A stretch of 64,000 nt of DNA, taken from positions 36,288,800 through 36,352,799 of the forward strand of contig CM056387.1 in the NCBI GenBank assembly GCA_029718625.1, in the 5' to 3' direction. The notes below the pieces were generated by a model. That model was not told where the DNA came from. It searched no databases and saw only the letters and a list, made by a program, of their open reading frames with translations. How positions within the stretch are numbered: position 1 is the stretch's first letter; every line of letters starts with the position of its first letter. The translations under genes and the position numbers were made by a program. Shown here piece after piece: positions 1-25,143 of this stretch. The stretch comes from Synaphobranchus kaupii. Lineage: Eukaryota > Chordata > Actinopteri > Anguilliformes > Synaphobranchidae.

Positions 1-233
1 AAGAGGCCCCTGAGGCGACGTGCATGCTGGCACAGCTGGACCGTGTGGATGGTGAGGCTGCACGGCTCCGACGGGATGTCCAACATGGTGGTCGGTCGCG
101 GGCGGTGGGCGGACGGCTGGTGCAGCGGGGGATCCTGCATCTCCACCGAGCGGAACTCCCTCTGCAGGAGGTCAAAGGAGCTGCGGGTGGCCGGCGCTGC
201 CTGTACCGGGATCTCGCCCCAGTACCGCATCAT
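1..233 (-). CDS. supt7l: SUPT7L (STAF65-gamma), first coding exon, partial
   Basis: Read on the minus strand from the ATG at 233-231, the sequence codes for 77 residues and runs off the window at base 1. It begins MMRYWGEIPVQ and contains SSFDLLQREFR, DPPLHQPSAH and TMLDIPSEPCSLTIHTVQL. These closely match my memory of the N terminus of human SUPT7L, which starts with a similar RYWGEIP motif. SUPT7L is a nuclear subunit of the SAGA/STAGA and TFTC histone acetyltransferase coactivator complexes; its histone-fold region lies further downstream, outside this window. Two adjacent ATGs (233-231 and 230-228) could both serve as start, and I chose the first. The gene is head-to-head with SLC4A1AP, the same arrangement as on human chromosome 2p23, which supports both identifications. 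The rest of the gene lies to the left of the window. Confidence 0.9.
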   Translation of the reverse strand, partial: MMRYWGEIPVQAAPATRSSFDLLQREFRSVEMQDPPLHQPSAHRPRPTTMLDIPSEPCSLTIHTVQLCQHARRLRGL

Positions 234-1124
234 CCTGCCTCGCGGTCAAACCCTCCACGGGAGTCTGCGGAACAGCGTGATTGGAAACTGATGCAGGAGC
301 ACGTCCGAACACGCATGCGCATGTGCTTAAACTCTACAGCGCAAGTACATCCCTGCGCAGTGTAAATAAACAGCCAAGCTCGTGTAACAGGGATAAAACA
401 GCCCATAACAGCACTACATTAGCTAACGTCAGCTAAATAACAACGAGCTAAATTAGCTTAAACCATTGCCGAGAGATAACGTTACCCAGAGTAAGCAGGG
501 TACAGTACAGAGCCAAGTAGTTGGTCGGTTACAGTGATGTTTAACAACCATTGTTTCTAAATGTGGGGAATTGCATTCACTAGCTACCAACACAAATACA
601 ATAACATTAATATTATTAAAGAAATATACAATGACATCAGACTGTCTATAGCTGGCTAACTAGCTAAATGATAATTCACGAAATAAAAGACAACACAGGT
701 AACTTCAGCGCGATGAAAATAAAAATGTGTACAATTACATTTCGCGTATATGGAAATTAAAGAATGTGCAAAATGAACAGCACTTACATTTGATGAAAAG
801 GAGAGAACACTTAGTAGCCACCTAGCTGCTAATAATTGCGAACCACCAAAAATGCAGGCATCATTCCATCTCATATTTAACTCCGTGTAAAACAAAACTT
901 AATTTAAGTAATTCCTCTATAAATTAAATATGTTTTACACGCAACCACGTAGTTGTGCACACATATATACGCATGTGCATATTCTATACTATTATATTAT
1001 AAGAATAATAGTACACATGCATTACTTAAACATAAAATCGATAAAACAACATATTATGCGGAACCTTTAATAATACCAAAACAAACCCGGAACGGAAATA
1101 ATTGAGTGCTGTACAAAATAAAAT
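234..1124. promoter_or_regulatory. Head-to-head intergenic region, putative bidirectional promoter of SUPT7L and SLC4A1AP
   Basis: The start codons of two divergent genes are about 890 bases apart. The SUPT7L-proximal part (234-370) is GC-richer and holds overlapping GCATGCGCA half-sites around 313-325 that resemble the NRF-1 element typical of housekeeping promoters. The middle is AT-rich, with many TAGCTA/TTAGCT words and no ORF I believe. The SLC4A1AP start (aaaATATGGCGG at 1121-1131) is close to an ATGGCGG context. Transcription start sites cannot be placed from sequence alone. Confidence 0.6.
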
Positions 1125-15157
<14,033 letters not shown>

Positions 15158-16575
15158 GAGGAGCGGGGCCCTCTTCGTCCACCGTCATCTCCATCGACTC
15201 CACAACTTTCAGAGGGGGATCAGTGCACGGGGCCTGACCGCTCGGCACTTTTCACTCATCCGTCTCCCCTCTTTCCGGAAGTTTCTCCGTTGGAAGGCTC
15301 GCCATTCACTGACTCAATCACAGGCCCTGCTTATTGCCGTCCTTTAAGACCCTTTCACTGTCCAAAATGACTAGTACTGACTGTAGAATAACAGGAAATG
15401 ATGTCACACACCAGCAATGTTTTAATCCTACTGTGGAAGGCCATAAACGAGGACTGGCCAGTATCGTGTGAGCTCGACCAAACGGGCCGTTTCTGATATT
15501 GGATGTGTGAGACTACAAGAGCTCCCATCTTCTTCTTTTGGTCTGGTGATAACAGGCCTGTTCCTTTTTTTTTTTTTTTTTTCTTCCCAGAAGAATCTCT
15601 TGCTCTACTGCACCTGACCCATACCTCGACCCCTGCCCCCTTACTGACGGTTACTGACGGCTCCAAACTCAAAATCAATACAGGATGTACCAGGGCCTCA
15701 GGGCCTGGCCTAGATGGAATTACTTTGTAATCCAGACTGGACAAGACAAGCTGCACTTAGTTTCCTTTTGTTTTCTGTCCACATCACTCCTCTCAGACAG
15801 GATTATAGTCAATCCCTTCAGTCCTCCCACCCAAACCCCAAGCCTCAACCCCAATCCAGCCCGTGGGCAGCAAGGCCATTGGACATGTTGTGGCCTTGCG
15901 TTAGACCCAGACCACAGCCTGACTGAGACCTAGACCAAGTCGGGGTTGGCCTCCGCCCATTCGCTTGAGAGGGAGACCCAGGGTACGACGGCGGCATTTT
16001 CCGCCACAGCTGCCGTGGGGCTGGAGACGCAGTGCAGGAGCGTTCCCACGGAAACGCGGCCAACCCGCTTCGCTCCCTCCGTACAGGGGGGTGTCCCCCG
16101 GAAAGGCTTCCCGCCCGGCCGCAACGAGCAGACAGGTGGCCCTGCCGCGCCCCCGGAGAGAGGCCCGCTAAGGAGCCGAGGATTTGCCGCACCATCTGGC
16201 AACCGGCTTGGCGTTATGGGGGGGATATATATGCAGGCTGATAATGAAGCTCCTTCTCCTGCCTCCATCGCCACCTCCTCCTCCTCCTCCTCCTCTAGAA
16301 ACGCTCCTTTACCACATCTTAATTACAAAGTGACTCAGCAGTGCAGAGTGGGAGGGTGTCTGGCTGCCCTGAGAAGCCTCACCAGGCCACTAGTGCGCCG
16401 TACTCCTTCCCGTCACCAGAATCTCGCCAACACCCCCACCCCCCAGTGCGCTACGAGGTGTTGCCGCACCTGTGAATTACCGCTAACGTTCCCCTGTCTG
16501 TAAGTCATCTGTGTATATCTTTTTTTTTTTACTAGTGTTGTTTGTAAAATAAAAGTATCTCTGTAGAGGCGAGCG
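15158..16575 (+). other. slc4a1ap: Probable SLC4A1AP 3' UTR with AATAAA at 16548-16553 (copy 1)
   Basis: I see no other exon on the plus strand after the stop. The first strong AATAAA is at 16548, followed by aagtatctctgtagagg. The interval is partly GC-rich (15950-16200). It contains chance ORFs of up to 185 codons that show no recognisable protein. The equivalent AATAAA in copy 2 is at 40890-40895. The 3' end position is inference. Confidence 0.55.
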
Positions 16576-17710
16576 TTCTCCGGCGTGCTTCCTCCGTCTG
16601 AGGTTTTTCGTCGGCTGAACGGGCGTCGGAGCCCGTGGAACCCGCCGGCCGCGCCCATCTACCTGATCTCCTCCCGCAACGGTTCTCGGTCCCTAACGAG
16701 CCGCGCTCTCTCCCTCTCTCTCCATCTCCTTCTCGATCTCCATCTCCCTCTCTCCCTCTCCCTCTCTCCCTCTCTCTCACACACACACACTCTGTGCCTC
16801 CTGGGCGCGGAGCTCCCCGCCTCCTGATTGGCTCACTCTCCGGCTCCGCAGAAGCTGGCCGCTGACGTCAGCCGCTTGTTTTTTTCCATCTCTGTCTGAT
16901 CCTGGCGCTCGGCGGTCCACAGCGGCCCACGCCGTAGCGGGTGTGACGATCTGGCGGCCGGGGGGAGTGGGGGGGAGCTTGGATGGTACTCTTTCAATCT
17001 CTCTCTCTCTCACACACTCACACACACAGGAGATTGGCTTTCTCTTCCTCACACACACACACAAACACGCATGCTGGAAGCCTGGCTCTCTCTCCCTATC
17101 ACACATTGACACACACAGGAGACTGGCTCTATCTCGCTTCCTCTCTCCCTCTCTCTCTCTCACACACTGAATCACCACAGACACACACTCACACACACAC
17201 ACACACACACACACTCACCACACAGACACACACACACACACCACACAGACACACACAAGCACACACATGCTGGAAGCCTGGTTCTCCCTATCACACAGAC
17301 ACACACGGGAGACTGGCTATATCTTCCTCTCTCTCACACACACACAGATACACACACACACACGTACACAGACACACACGTACATACACAGACACACACA
17401 CACACGCAGCGCCTCCTGCCCTTTCTCCTCACACTGGGGCAGGGTCCAGCCCGGTTCCCCTGGCGCTCCCCGCTCCCCCGCCGGCCCTCCAGACAGCCCC
17501 GGGCCGTGTGGGCCTGGCCAGACCCGGGTTCCAGGCCCGTCCCCAGCTGGGCCGGTCCCCGCCGGGCCTGGCCGAGGCTCCGGGCCTGGACCCCGGGACC
17601 AAGCGCTCACGAAGGACGGACCTGACCGCCGTTTCAACTCCCCGCAACTCCAGGAGGGGCCTGGGACTGATCAGCCCAAAACAAGGGGAGTCTGTGTGGG
17701 GAGAAGCAGG
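16560..17710. promoter_or_regulatory. GC-rich intergenic segment with CCAAT box and CRE palindrome (copy 1)
   Basis: Between the two convergent genes lies a GC-rich stretch. It has an inverted CCAAT box (ATTGG at 16827-16831) and a perfect CRE, TGACGTCA (16863-16870), 31 bases later. CT/CA simple repeats follow (16990-17410), then a very GC-rich piece (17420-17660). This pairing is typical of active promoters, but I find no gene starting here on either strand. In copy 2 the ATTGG is at 41155-41159 and the CRE at 41191-41198. Promoter function is inference. Confidence 0.35.
16990..17410 (+). repeat. CT/CA-rich tract with an internally repeated agcctgg segment (copy 1)
   Basis: It is built from ctctctcacacacac blocks, with the phrase catgctggaagcctgg repeated at about 17071 and 17268 and gagactggct-like phrases between. 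The copy 2 equivalent is 41320-41760. Confidence 0.9.
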
Positions 17711-18796
17711 TCATTGATCAGGGGTTTTTTTTGGGCTCCGTCATATCCTGTATTCTTTTTTAAGAATTTTTTGCTCCTTTTTCATCCATCAGAGTCGCTT
17801 CATGGCATTTTGTTGTTGGAAACGGTCATGTGCTTAGTGCTTATTGAGCAAAGTGCATTGAGATGTGCACAAAATCATCCTCATCTTAGGTACTGGTTAA
17901 ATAATGTGGGGGAAAGAAAATCCAAATCCTCATAATTTGTTCATTACATAAATATTTTCCTCTTGGCACGGACTGTTGTTTTTGCTCCGTTTCATGTACT
18001 CAACATGTTTTTGAGCATGTTGGAAACTAAAGACTATTCATTTGTTTAACATGTTGGGTTTGCATGACTCATTTCTGCCCGATAGTTTCCAGTCTCAGTG
18101 TTTGAATGTTCCACTGCGCTATGTAGGCCTCAGATTTGCTCTGTATTGTGTGTACATTCAGTCTGAAAGTTCAGTACTTCAGTGGTCTGAACTGGTTTAT
18201 TTTTAAGCTGAGAAAATGTGATCCGTCCAATAAGTGGTGCGTTTGCTGCCGTGAAACAGGAAGTCATGTACACCGAAAATGAGCCACAGGCCCTGTTTTT
18301 TTACATAAGTGAGCAGCAGAGACCAAGGTTCCTTGCAAATGAGGTCCTCATTTTGATGTGTCAGAAATGTAGCGGCATAAGCGTACGGGTGTGAGAGAGT
18401 AATTCTCACCTCCTTCCTCGTCAACCACAGCGGACTGTGGCTTTTGTCCAACCACAGACATTCTTCCGCTTAAAAGGTTTCACCCCTGCGTAATCTTCAG
18501 GTTCACAGAGCAGAAAATACTCCGTACGCTCACACACACAAAACGCTGCTAGCTATTGTGTAATCATAATTGACTTTTCCCCCTTTCCAAAAAAACAAAC
18601 AGCTAAAAAAAAAAAACAGATGGTCGTTTCTCATCCTTGAGGACCAAATAGGCCTGAAATAATTTCCTGCTGAGTAACCCAATCAGGGAGGCAGCTGAGG
18701 AATGGCCTTTTGTGACATCACGCTCAGCTGAAGACAAAGACCCCAGACATGCAGCACAAAACCAGGAAGAGCTTCACACAGCCAAGACACAAGCCT
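17711..18796. other. Intergenic DNA downstream of the CpG-rich segment (copy 1)
   Basis: No gene or named repeat was recognised. Relative to copy 2, about 45 bases (counterpart near 42397-42444) are missing around 18046. Confidence 0.5.
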
Positions 18797-20488
18797 TTAT
18801 TTCTCCATTTATTAAGTTCGAACACAAGCGACAAAGAAAGACACTGGAGGGGGGAGGGGGGGGGGGGAGAATCCCCTTTCGCTTTTACTGTATTACAATC
18901 GTACTTGCAAAAACTTAACTCTGCTACGGTTACCTTGGAGCCTCGTCCTGCAATTTGATCTCAGTGCTTCTCCTCTGATCAGTACTCGGATACATTCGTG
19001 TGCATAAATAAGTCGTCTTTGTAACAGATAACATTCAAAACTATGAACTCTACTCTCCGTCTCCTCGGTTAGGCGCGTCAACTTATGTTTATGTTTGTAT
19101 TTTTTACTTTTTTTTTTTTTACATTCAAAGCCAGAGGGGACAGTGGCTTGTGAAAAGGGAAAGGCAGGAGAGAGCTCGGCTGCTTCATTGCCTGCTCACT
19201 TCCTGTTTCCTGAACAGCACAGGAGAGTAGAGCTCAAACATGTCTGTGCAGAAGCCTCGGGTCCTCTGCTGTTTCCCAGGTTTCTGAACGACAATATCCT
19301 CCACCGGCTTTCTTTCATCTTGGACTCAAGGTGCATCTTCCCTTCCCCTCCCCTCCCCCCTCCCCCCTCCCCCCCAAATAGGCCTTCACAGAGCTCAAAT
19401 ACAGTACTGATCTTCTCGTGTGTATTCTGTGTACAGTAAGTCACTAAAGCACATGTACATGGCCTACACGCAGAGTCTACTTGCAGTTTAAGTAGTCTGA
19501 CTCTCCCCCCCCCCCCCCCCCCCAATCCCTGGTGTCATATGGACGGGAGAGACGACGACTCGTGCGTGCATCGCTAACAGACGCGGCACAGCCTTGCAGC
19601 CTGACCAAGACTGGGCCAGGTCTGTTGCACAGGTCACTGTCAAAAAAAAAAGTACATGAAGTCCTATCGGCTCTCAGCGTGATGAAACCGGATCTGCTGG
19701 GCATTACAGTGGAAACGGGGTGTCTTTAAAGAACGTCTCTTCTTTCGGGGGGGTTCAGACGGGTGTTTGTACCCAGCCTGAGTATTCAAGGGGGTACCCT
19801 CAGATTGTCTTAAGAATGCACATAGTCTTACGATGTGCTGTTTTGTTCATAGGAAAACTTAAATTCCTGTTTTATTTTAAGTTTCCACAATATAACATTG
19901 TGCCCTTGAGCTCACACCCTTTCCATGAAAAAGACCTTACAGGCCTGAGATTGATGCGAATGGAGGTGGGTGAAGGCTTGAAACAAAGCCAAGCACAAAT
20001 AAAATACCTGAAATATCCTAGGAGCTTAGCACTGTTTGACTGGATACTGTAGGCCTTCAAATGCTAAACAGCCCTGCCAGCTCCCAGTTCTCCTTCAATC
20101 TTCTGCTTCATGCTGGTCTTTGTAGTTTTGTAGTCAGCGGTGGACTGGGCAATGCCGCTGTCTATCAAATGGGATACCTGAGAGTGATTGGGTCAAAGGC
20201 TGAGGGTGAAAGAACAAATCCCGCCTTTCTGGTCAGCCCTCCACACCCTAGCCACAGATTTACCTGTTTTTCTTTCTGTTACTATTATTATTAATATTAT
20301 TAACAATCTATTTTTCTTAAAGCAATGTTCCGGTCAGATAGACAAACTTAGATTGAAAGGGAATCTTAACAAAATACAATATTGCCTTTGATATCAGGTT
20401 TTTTTTTTTTTTTTTTTTTGTTTTAGTTTTTTTTTTTGGCCTGTCTGGTCAGCGAGAGTCCACAAGTAGGGGCGTGTCCGGGTCGGTC
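18797..20488 (-). other. Probable 3' UTR of the minus-strand gene (copy 1)
   Basis: Downstream of the exon D stop there is an A-rich tract (20399-20440 as T on the plus strand) and no further exon that I can see. AATAAA appears on the minus strand within the cctttatttctcc context at 18797-18802, and a second signal is near 19870. The true end is uncertain. The interval also contains long poly-C and poly-T runs. Its copy 2 equivalent ends near 43190. Confidence 0.45.
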
Positions 20489-20608
20489 TCAGGCCACTTC
20501 CTCCTGTGGGGTGAGGGGGCTCCGGGGCGGGACGGTGCTGAGAGAGCGGAAGGCGAAGACGGACGGGTCGTACGCGTACCTGGGGGGAGGCCAGCTGCCA
20601 CTCAGGTT
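20489..20608 (-). CDS. Unrecognised minus-strand gene, last coding exon D (copy 1)
   Basis: On the minus strand a pyrimidine-rich acceptor (cttcttcttgtgtcttttcag) precedes a 120-base open frame. It begins NLSGSWPPPRYAYDPSVFAF and ends PLTPQEEVA before the TGA at 20491-20489. It starts in phase 0, matching the phase-0 donor of exon C at 59010. The sequence is balanced and not repeat-like, which supports real coding. I do not recognise the protein. The gene is convergent with SLC4A1AP. A second copy is at 44891-45010. Confidence 0.75.
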   Translation of the reverse strand, partial: NLSGSWPPPRYAYDPSVFAFRSLSTVPPRSPLTPQEEVA

Positions 20609-21109
20609 CTGAAAAGACACAAGAAGAAGAAGAAGAGGAGGGTGAATGAGAGCAGGATTCCAGCGTTTCTTTTCTGACTACTCTGGTCCTTATCCCTACT
20701 GAGCCAAGACGTCTCCAAAGTGCATGACTTGCCCCGGTTGTGGGGGCATTAACAATGGTTAACATGGCCTGGGGCAAAGACTGGTCACTCGCAGGTCAAC
20801 CAACATCTAAAAAGAACCTCCTCTAACAACCAGTGACAGTTCCATCTGAACTTAATCACAAGAGTTTGATGGATGATTAAGAGTCTGAGTCTGAATATTC
20901 TATATGGTGAAACACTGAGCGCCTCCAGCACTTGGTCACCTGTATTCATTAAACCTGATTAATTAATTAATCCAGTTATGCAGTTATAGGTTTGGATGGG
21001 ACTAAAACCCAGGATCACCTCTGGCTCTCTAGGACCAGGGTTGGCTACCCGTGATCTAAACCTGTGCTTATACGGCCCAGTAAAAATAGCAGTTTTCACC
21101 GGGGGGGGG

Positions 21110-21277
21110 GGGGATATTTCACAAAGCAGGATTACTGGGTTAGCTGGATAACTGCACTGAGTAAAACCCGGAACACCTCTCTTTACTTCAGTCCATGTTC
21201 CAGATTTGTCAGGGTTCCGGGTTTTACTCAGTGCAGTTATCCAGCTAACTCAGAAATCCTGCTTTGTGAAATACCCC
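21110..21277. mobile_element. Hairpin MITE, GGGGATATTTCACAAAGCAGG family (copy 1)
   Basis: The left arm (ggatatttcacaaagcagga) and right arm (tcctgctttgtgaaatacccc) are inverted copies. The match extends inward over taactgcactgagtaaaacc and ggttttactcagtgcagtta, so the whole 168-bp element can fold into one hairpin. A second member lies at 24142-24309; the copy 2 alleles are 45512-45678 and 48569-48736. Confidence 0.92.
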
Positions 21278-22671
21278 TGTACTGTAACCAAACCAAACGC
21301 AAGTAGCTACAAGTGAACGCAATTTGAACAGCTGATCTGCTCAGGACAGACTGAAGGAGGTCACTTCCGGGTCGGACGTCTCCCCCCCCCCCCCCCCCCC
21401 CTTTCCTGAGCCTCGGATCTCACCACTAACGCTGACGTAGGCAAGAGCAGCCGCTGGGAAAGTCACAGCCAGGTTGAGCGGCCAAGGTCTTGTGTGCAAA
21501 GTGCGTCGCTTTGTCGCCGACCGCCCCGTGTGAATGAACAGGAACTGTCCACATCGCCGTGACCTCGGACTAAAGAACCGTATCAGGGTTCGGCGGAATT
21601 GCATTCGCATAAACAAGGAATTTCCAGGAATGCCGCTCTGGCCCGTAGGAATAAGAACCATAAAACTTCCCTTGGCTCAAGGAGAGGTGTGTGTGTGTGT
21701 GTGTGTGCGTGCTCACCAGTTTGTCAGTGTTCCTGTGTAAATTTCACTTTGGCTCAAAGTCTAAAGCAACTTCCTTTTGCCTGGCTCTTTGTAGCATATG
21801 TCCAAAGTGGAAAAATCCTTGGAGCACAACTGTCCCTGGAAATATTAGCACTGCCATTCGGTACAGCCACATCACCCTTCTCTGTGTCCCTCTCTCTCCG
21901 GGAACACAAGCAGACTGTACAGGATCATGCTATGGTTAATACAGAGCCCCACAATGTTTATTTATGGATTTATTTATTTATTTATTACATGCTGGCATCC
22001 AGAGGCAACTGACGTATTAGTTAATACGATCATGAAACATGAAAGGTATTGTAGCTAAATAAATAGTCTAGCAGTCAAAGTAAACTCATTCTATGAAATA
22101 TTGATGCAATAAACACAATGGCATGTAAATACCATAGTTCATTAGGGTAGGTCATGAACTGAAATTAGCCAAAAAGGAGAAGTGATTGCAAACGCATTGG
22201 CACTGGGACTACAGATGAACAATATAATTGTATTTATATTGGCATGCTTATCATGGGTGGATCTGTGGAAACGTTGATTGGTCTACATTGACCCTGTCAA
22301 ATAAATACAATAAATTAAATAAATGACGTCAGATGAGTTGGTATGAGCAAGCAGAGGCAAATTGTTGCAGAGGGCAATTCCTGAAAAACCTACGCCAAAT
22401 CTGCGGGGACCTGCTGTGCATTTAACGCGGCAAACGTTAGCGCACCTTCACAAACGTATCCCTTCTTTTTTGTTTCCTAACTTTAGCTAATGGAGGAGTG
22501 AAAAGGTAGCACACAGTGAACAAATATGTAGGTGTAATAATATTTTTTTTATGAACAATCTGTGAAAATCGCTATTTCTTTCTGTCTTAATTAAAGGTTT
22601 GTTGTCGGTGGTCAAATAAGAACCTCGGGACTGAAATCATTAACAATCATTTTATATCTGTTCCCTTTTGG

Positions 22672-23290
22672 AGTTTAGATCTATTGCACAGTATGCTCGT
22701 TCTCAAGAATATTTCACTCTCTGTTACCCACGTATGAATACTGCAACTGGAAAGGCTGCTTTTGCCTTCTATGCACCTTTTAAATGGAATCAGTTACAGG
22801 TCACCCTCAAATTGGACAGACTGACTAGTATTGAGGGTTTCAGGTTTATTTTGAGTTTTTTCAGGAATCTTGTACTTGCTTTTCATAATGTATTTGTTAT
22901 TTTCTGAATTATTTTCATATTGTTCACATTAACTCTTGTAATATTTTAATTTATTGTTGTGTTTTATCATTGCATTGTTGTATTCTCAGGGCGCCATTGT
23001 GAAAGAGAGCTTTGCTCTCAATTGGGCAATGGGCAGCAGTGTAGTATAATGGTTAAGGAACTGGACTTGTAACCAAAAGGTGTCAGGTTCGATTGCCAGG
23101 TAGGACCCTGCCGTTGTACCCCTGAGCAAGGTACTTAACCTGAATCGCTTCAGTATATATCCAGCTGTATGAATAGATAAATGTAATAAGAAGTTGTGTA
23201 AGTCGCTCTGGATAAGAGCGTCTGCTAAATTCCTGTAATGTAATGTAATGTAATTGGCATATCCCTGGTTAAATAAAGGAAGTCAAAATT
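22672..23290 (+). mobile_element. 3' end of a LINE with ORF2 C-terminal remnant (copy 1)
   Basis: The open stretch reading YPRMNTATGKAAFAFYAPFK and WNQLQVTLKLDRL resembles the C-terminal end of fish non-LTR reverse transcriptase ORFs. It is followed by gagctttgctctcaattggg and, after the inserted SINE, by catatccctggttaaataaa, a LINE-like 3' tail. Only the 3' end is present, as usual for 5'-truncated LINE insertions. The copy 2 equivalent is 47108-47715. Confidence 0.65.
23031..23252 (+). mobile_element. tRNA-derived SINE (V-SINE-like) inserted in the LINE tail (copy 1)
   Basis: The tRNA-related head has a plausible A box (tagtataatggttaaggaac) and B box (ggttcgattgcc). It is followed by the conserved core taagtcgctctggataagag with cgtctgctaaat, and a (TGTAA)n-type tail. 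An attgg motif occurs on both sides, consistent with a short target duplication in the LINE 3' tail. I recognise the type from teleost genomes. Confidence 0.88.
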
Positions 23291-24141
23291 AAATAGCAAC
23301 TGTCAGAAGGGCACAAAGTTCACCAGGAACATTATTGCCGTGGAACGCACGTCTGGCAGAATGCAACGGGTACATCTAGAAGGTTCCGGGCGGAGGACAG
23401 GGGAGGTGCCTCGGGGACAGGGGAACAGCGGGTTCTGGTTGACTGGATTGCCCCGAAGCCAGATTAGCCGGGGTCAAGTGGATAATTTTGCAGGAGTAAG
23501 TGGGACAGGACGGTCGGTTTAAATGCTGCGGCACTAGGAATAGGGACAACTCGGGGGGGCTGTATGCGTGTTTCGTGGCGCCGTCACGTATGCGCAATAC
23601 ATCACGGGGTATAGGCCCGTCCTGACATGAAGTATGGAGGAACCGCTGTGGTCCCAGCATGGGATGCTTGGGGGGGTGGGTACTGAGGGGTGGAAGGACT
23701 CAGATGTCCCTCTATTCTTGGCTTTGCTGTAATGGATGGATCTATGGTGGCCTGAAGCTACCTCCACTACCCTTACCAAGTGGCGGCTTAGCGCAGCGGC
23801 TAACTGGGTCAATATTACATTAGGTTCAAGGAATGCAAAACGGAAAACACTTTAGCCGCAGTTAAAATTGGTCTGTTTTCGTTGGGGGATCCTCAAGGCT
23901 CTGAGGATTGAGTGCTTGCAAGTTTCATCGAAATGTAAACAGTTAAAGTATTTTAAATATGTAGAAGACCCAGGTCTGGTTGCTAAGGAACTCGTATCCA
24001 GAGGCCGCATTGGACAACATGTAAAAATTAATTATCAATAGCATAGGTGATGCTAGTCCTGGTCTCTCTGTAGTTATATGAGTTTACCTTTTGTTCTGCA
24101 GTATAATCAGTTTGATTCTTTTATAACTGACAATGCTCAGA

Positions 24142-24309
24142 GGGTATACTATGAAGCAGGATTACTGAGTTAGCTGGATAACTGCACTGAGTAAAAACCC
24201 AGAACAGCCCTTTATGCTTCAGTCCATGTTCCAGAATTGTGAGGGTTCCGGGTTTTACTCAGTGCAGTTATCCAGCTAACTCAATAATCCTGCTTTATGA
24301 AATACCCCC
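24142..24309. mobile_element. Hairpin MITE, second family member (copy 1)
   Basis: It has the same arm sequences as 21110-21277, with gggtatactatgaagcagga at the left end and tgctttatgaaatacccc at the right. The divergence shows an older or separate insertion. Confidence 0.92.
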
Positions 24310-24345
24310 CTCTCAACCCTGGCCAAGCATGTATGCAGGTGTGCT

Positions 24346-24478
24346 GGGGTGCATCCCGATACTCAAAAAATGCATCCTCCTTTCCTCCACTACCACCTCC
24401 TCTAGTCCGATCTTTGTGTTTAAATCTAATGTTGCTGATTACATATTGGTTATTATTGAAGTCTTTTATTAATGTTAT
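24346..24478 (+). mobile_element. Fragment of the GGGTGCGTCCCAATA MITE family (copy 1)
   Basis: The stretch ggggtgcatcccgatactca, aaatgcatcctcctttcctc and atgttgctgattacatatt parallels the left half of the element at 12791-13062. The right end is missing. The copy 2 equivalent is 48773-48905. Confidence 0.75.
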
Positions 24479-25143
24479 TATTAACACACAGAGGCTGTGA
24501 GAGGCTCGAGGGCAGCCAGGTGGAGGAGGAGTGTGGCATTACCTGGGGCAGCACAGTATTAATAGCAGGTGTGTACATGATTAGCAGCTTACAGTAGAGA
24601 GGACAGGGGAGCAGCCTCCGAGCGATTACAGCAGACGTACGGGCAGCTCGTTAACAGCGTTAATTAGCTTCCGTAAGACGCCGTTTTCACAGATCTCCTC
24701 TCTGACGGTGCAGATGTAAAAATAGAGATTAATTTATTTTTTTTTAACGGCAGTTTATTTTGACCCGCACTGGGTGACGTTTTGTTTTGTTTGTTTTGGA
24801 GTTTTCGGATGTTTCGGTTTGGTCTGGAAAATATATGCCGTCCAGCAGTGTGACCACACAGCAGAGGGGTCAGAAAGTCAAAGTCCCGTCGTGTGTTTCT
24901 TCCACCCATGAACTCGGCCAGCTGATTTCACTAATTAGTTCTACCTCCTAGCTGAAGAACTGTGCTAATTAGCAAATCCAGGTGATTGGAACAAAATACT
25001 GGGGAGGACTTTTACTTTCAGAACCTGGATTTTACAGCTCTGCTGCACAGTCACAGAAATGCGCAGCAGCTAAGACATGGTTCTCAAACTGAAATCCTAG
25101 AGGGCCGCTGTTTCTGCTGGCTTTTGATGTGTTCCTGCACTTA

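Noticed and set aside
15946..16503. A 185-codon ORF (also at 40295-40846)
   Set aside because: It lies in the probable SLC4A1AP 3' UTR in GC-rich DNA where long ORFs are expected by chance. There is no recognisable domain, and its presence in both copies is trivial given the duplication.
17267..17935. Pro/Gly-rich ORFs across the GC-rich segment (both strands, both copies)
   Set aside because: High GC and simple repeats keep the frames open. No splice structure or homology was seen.
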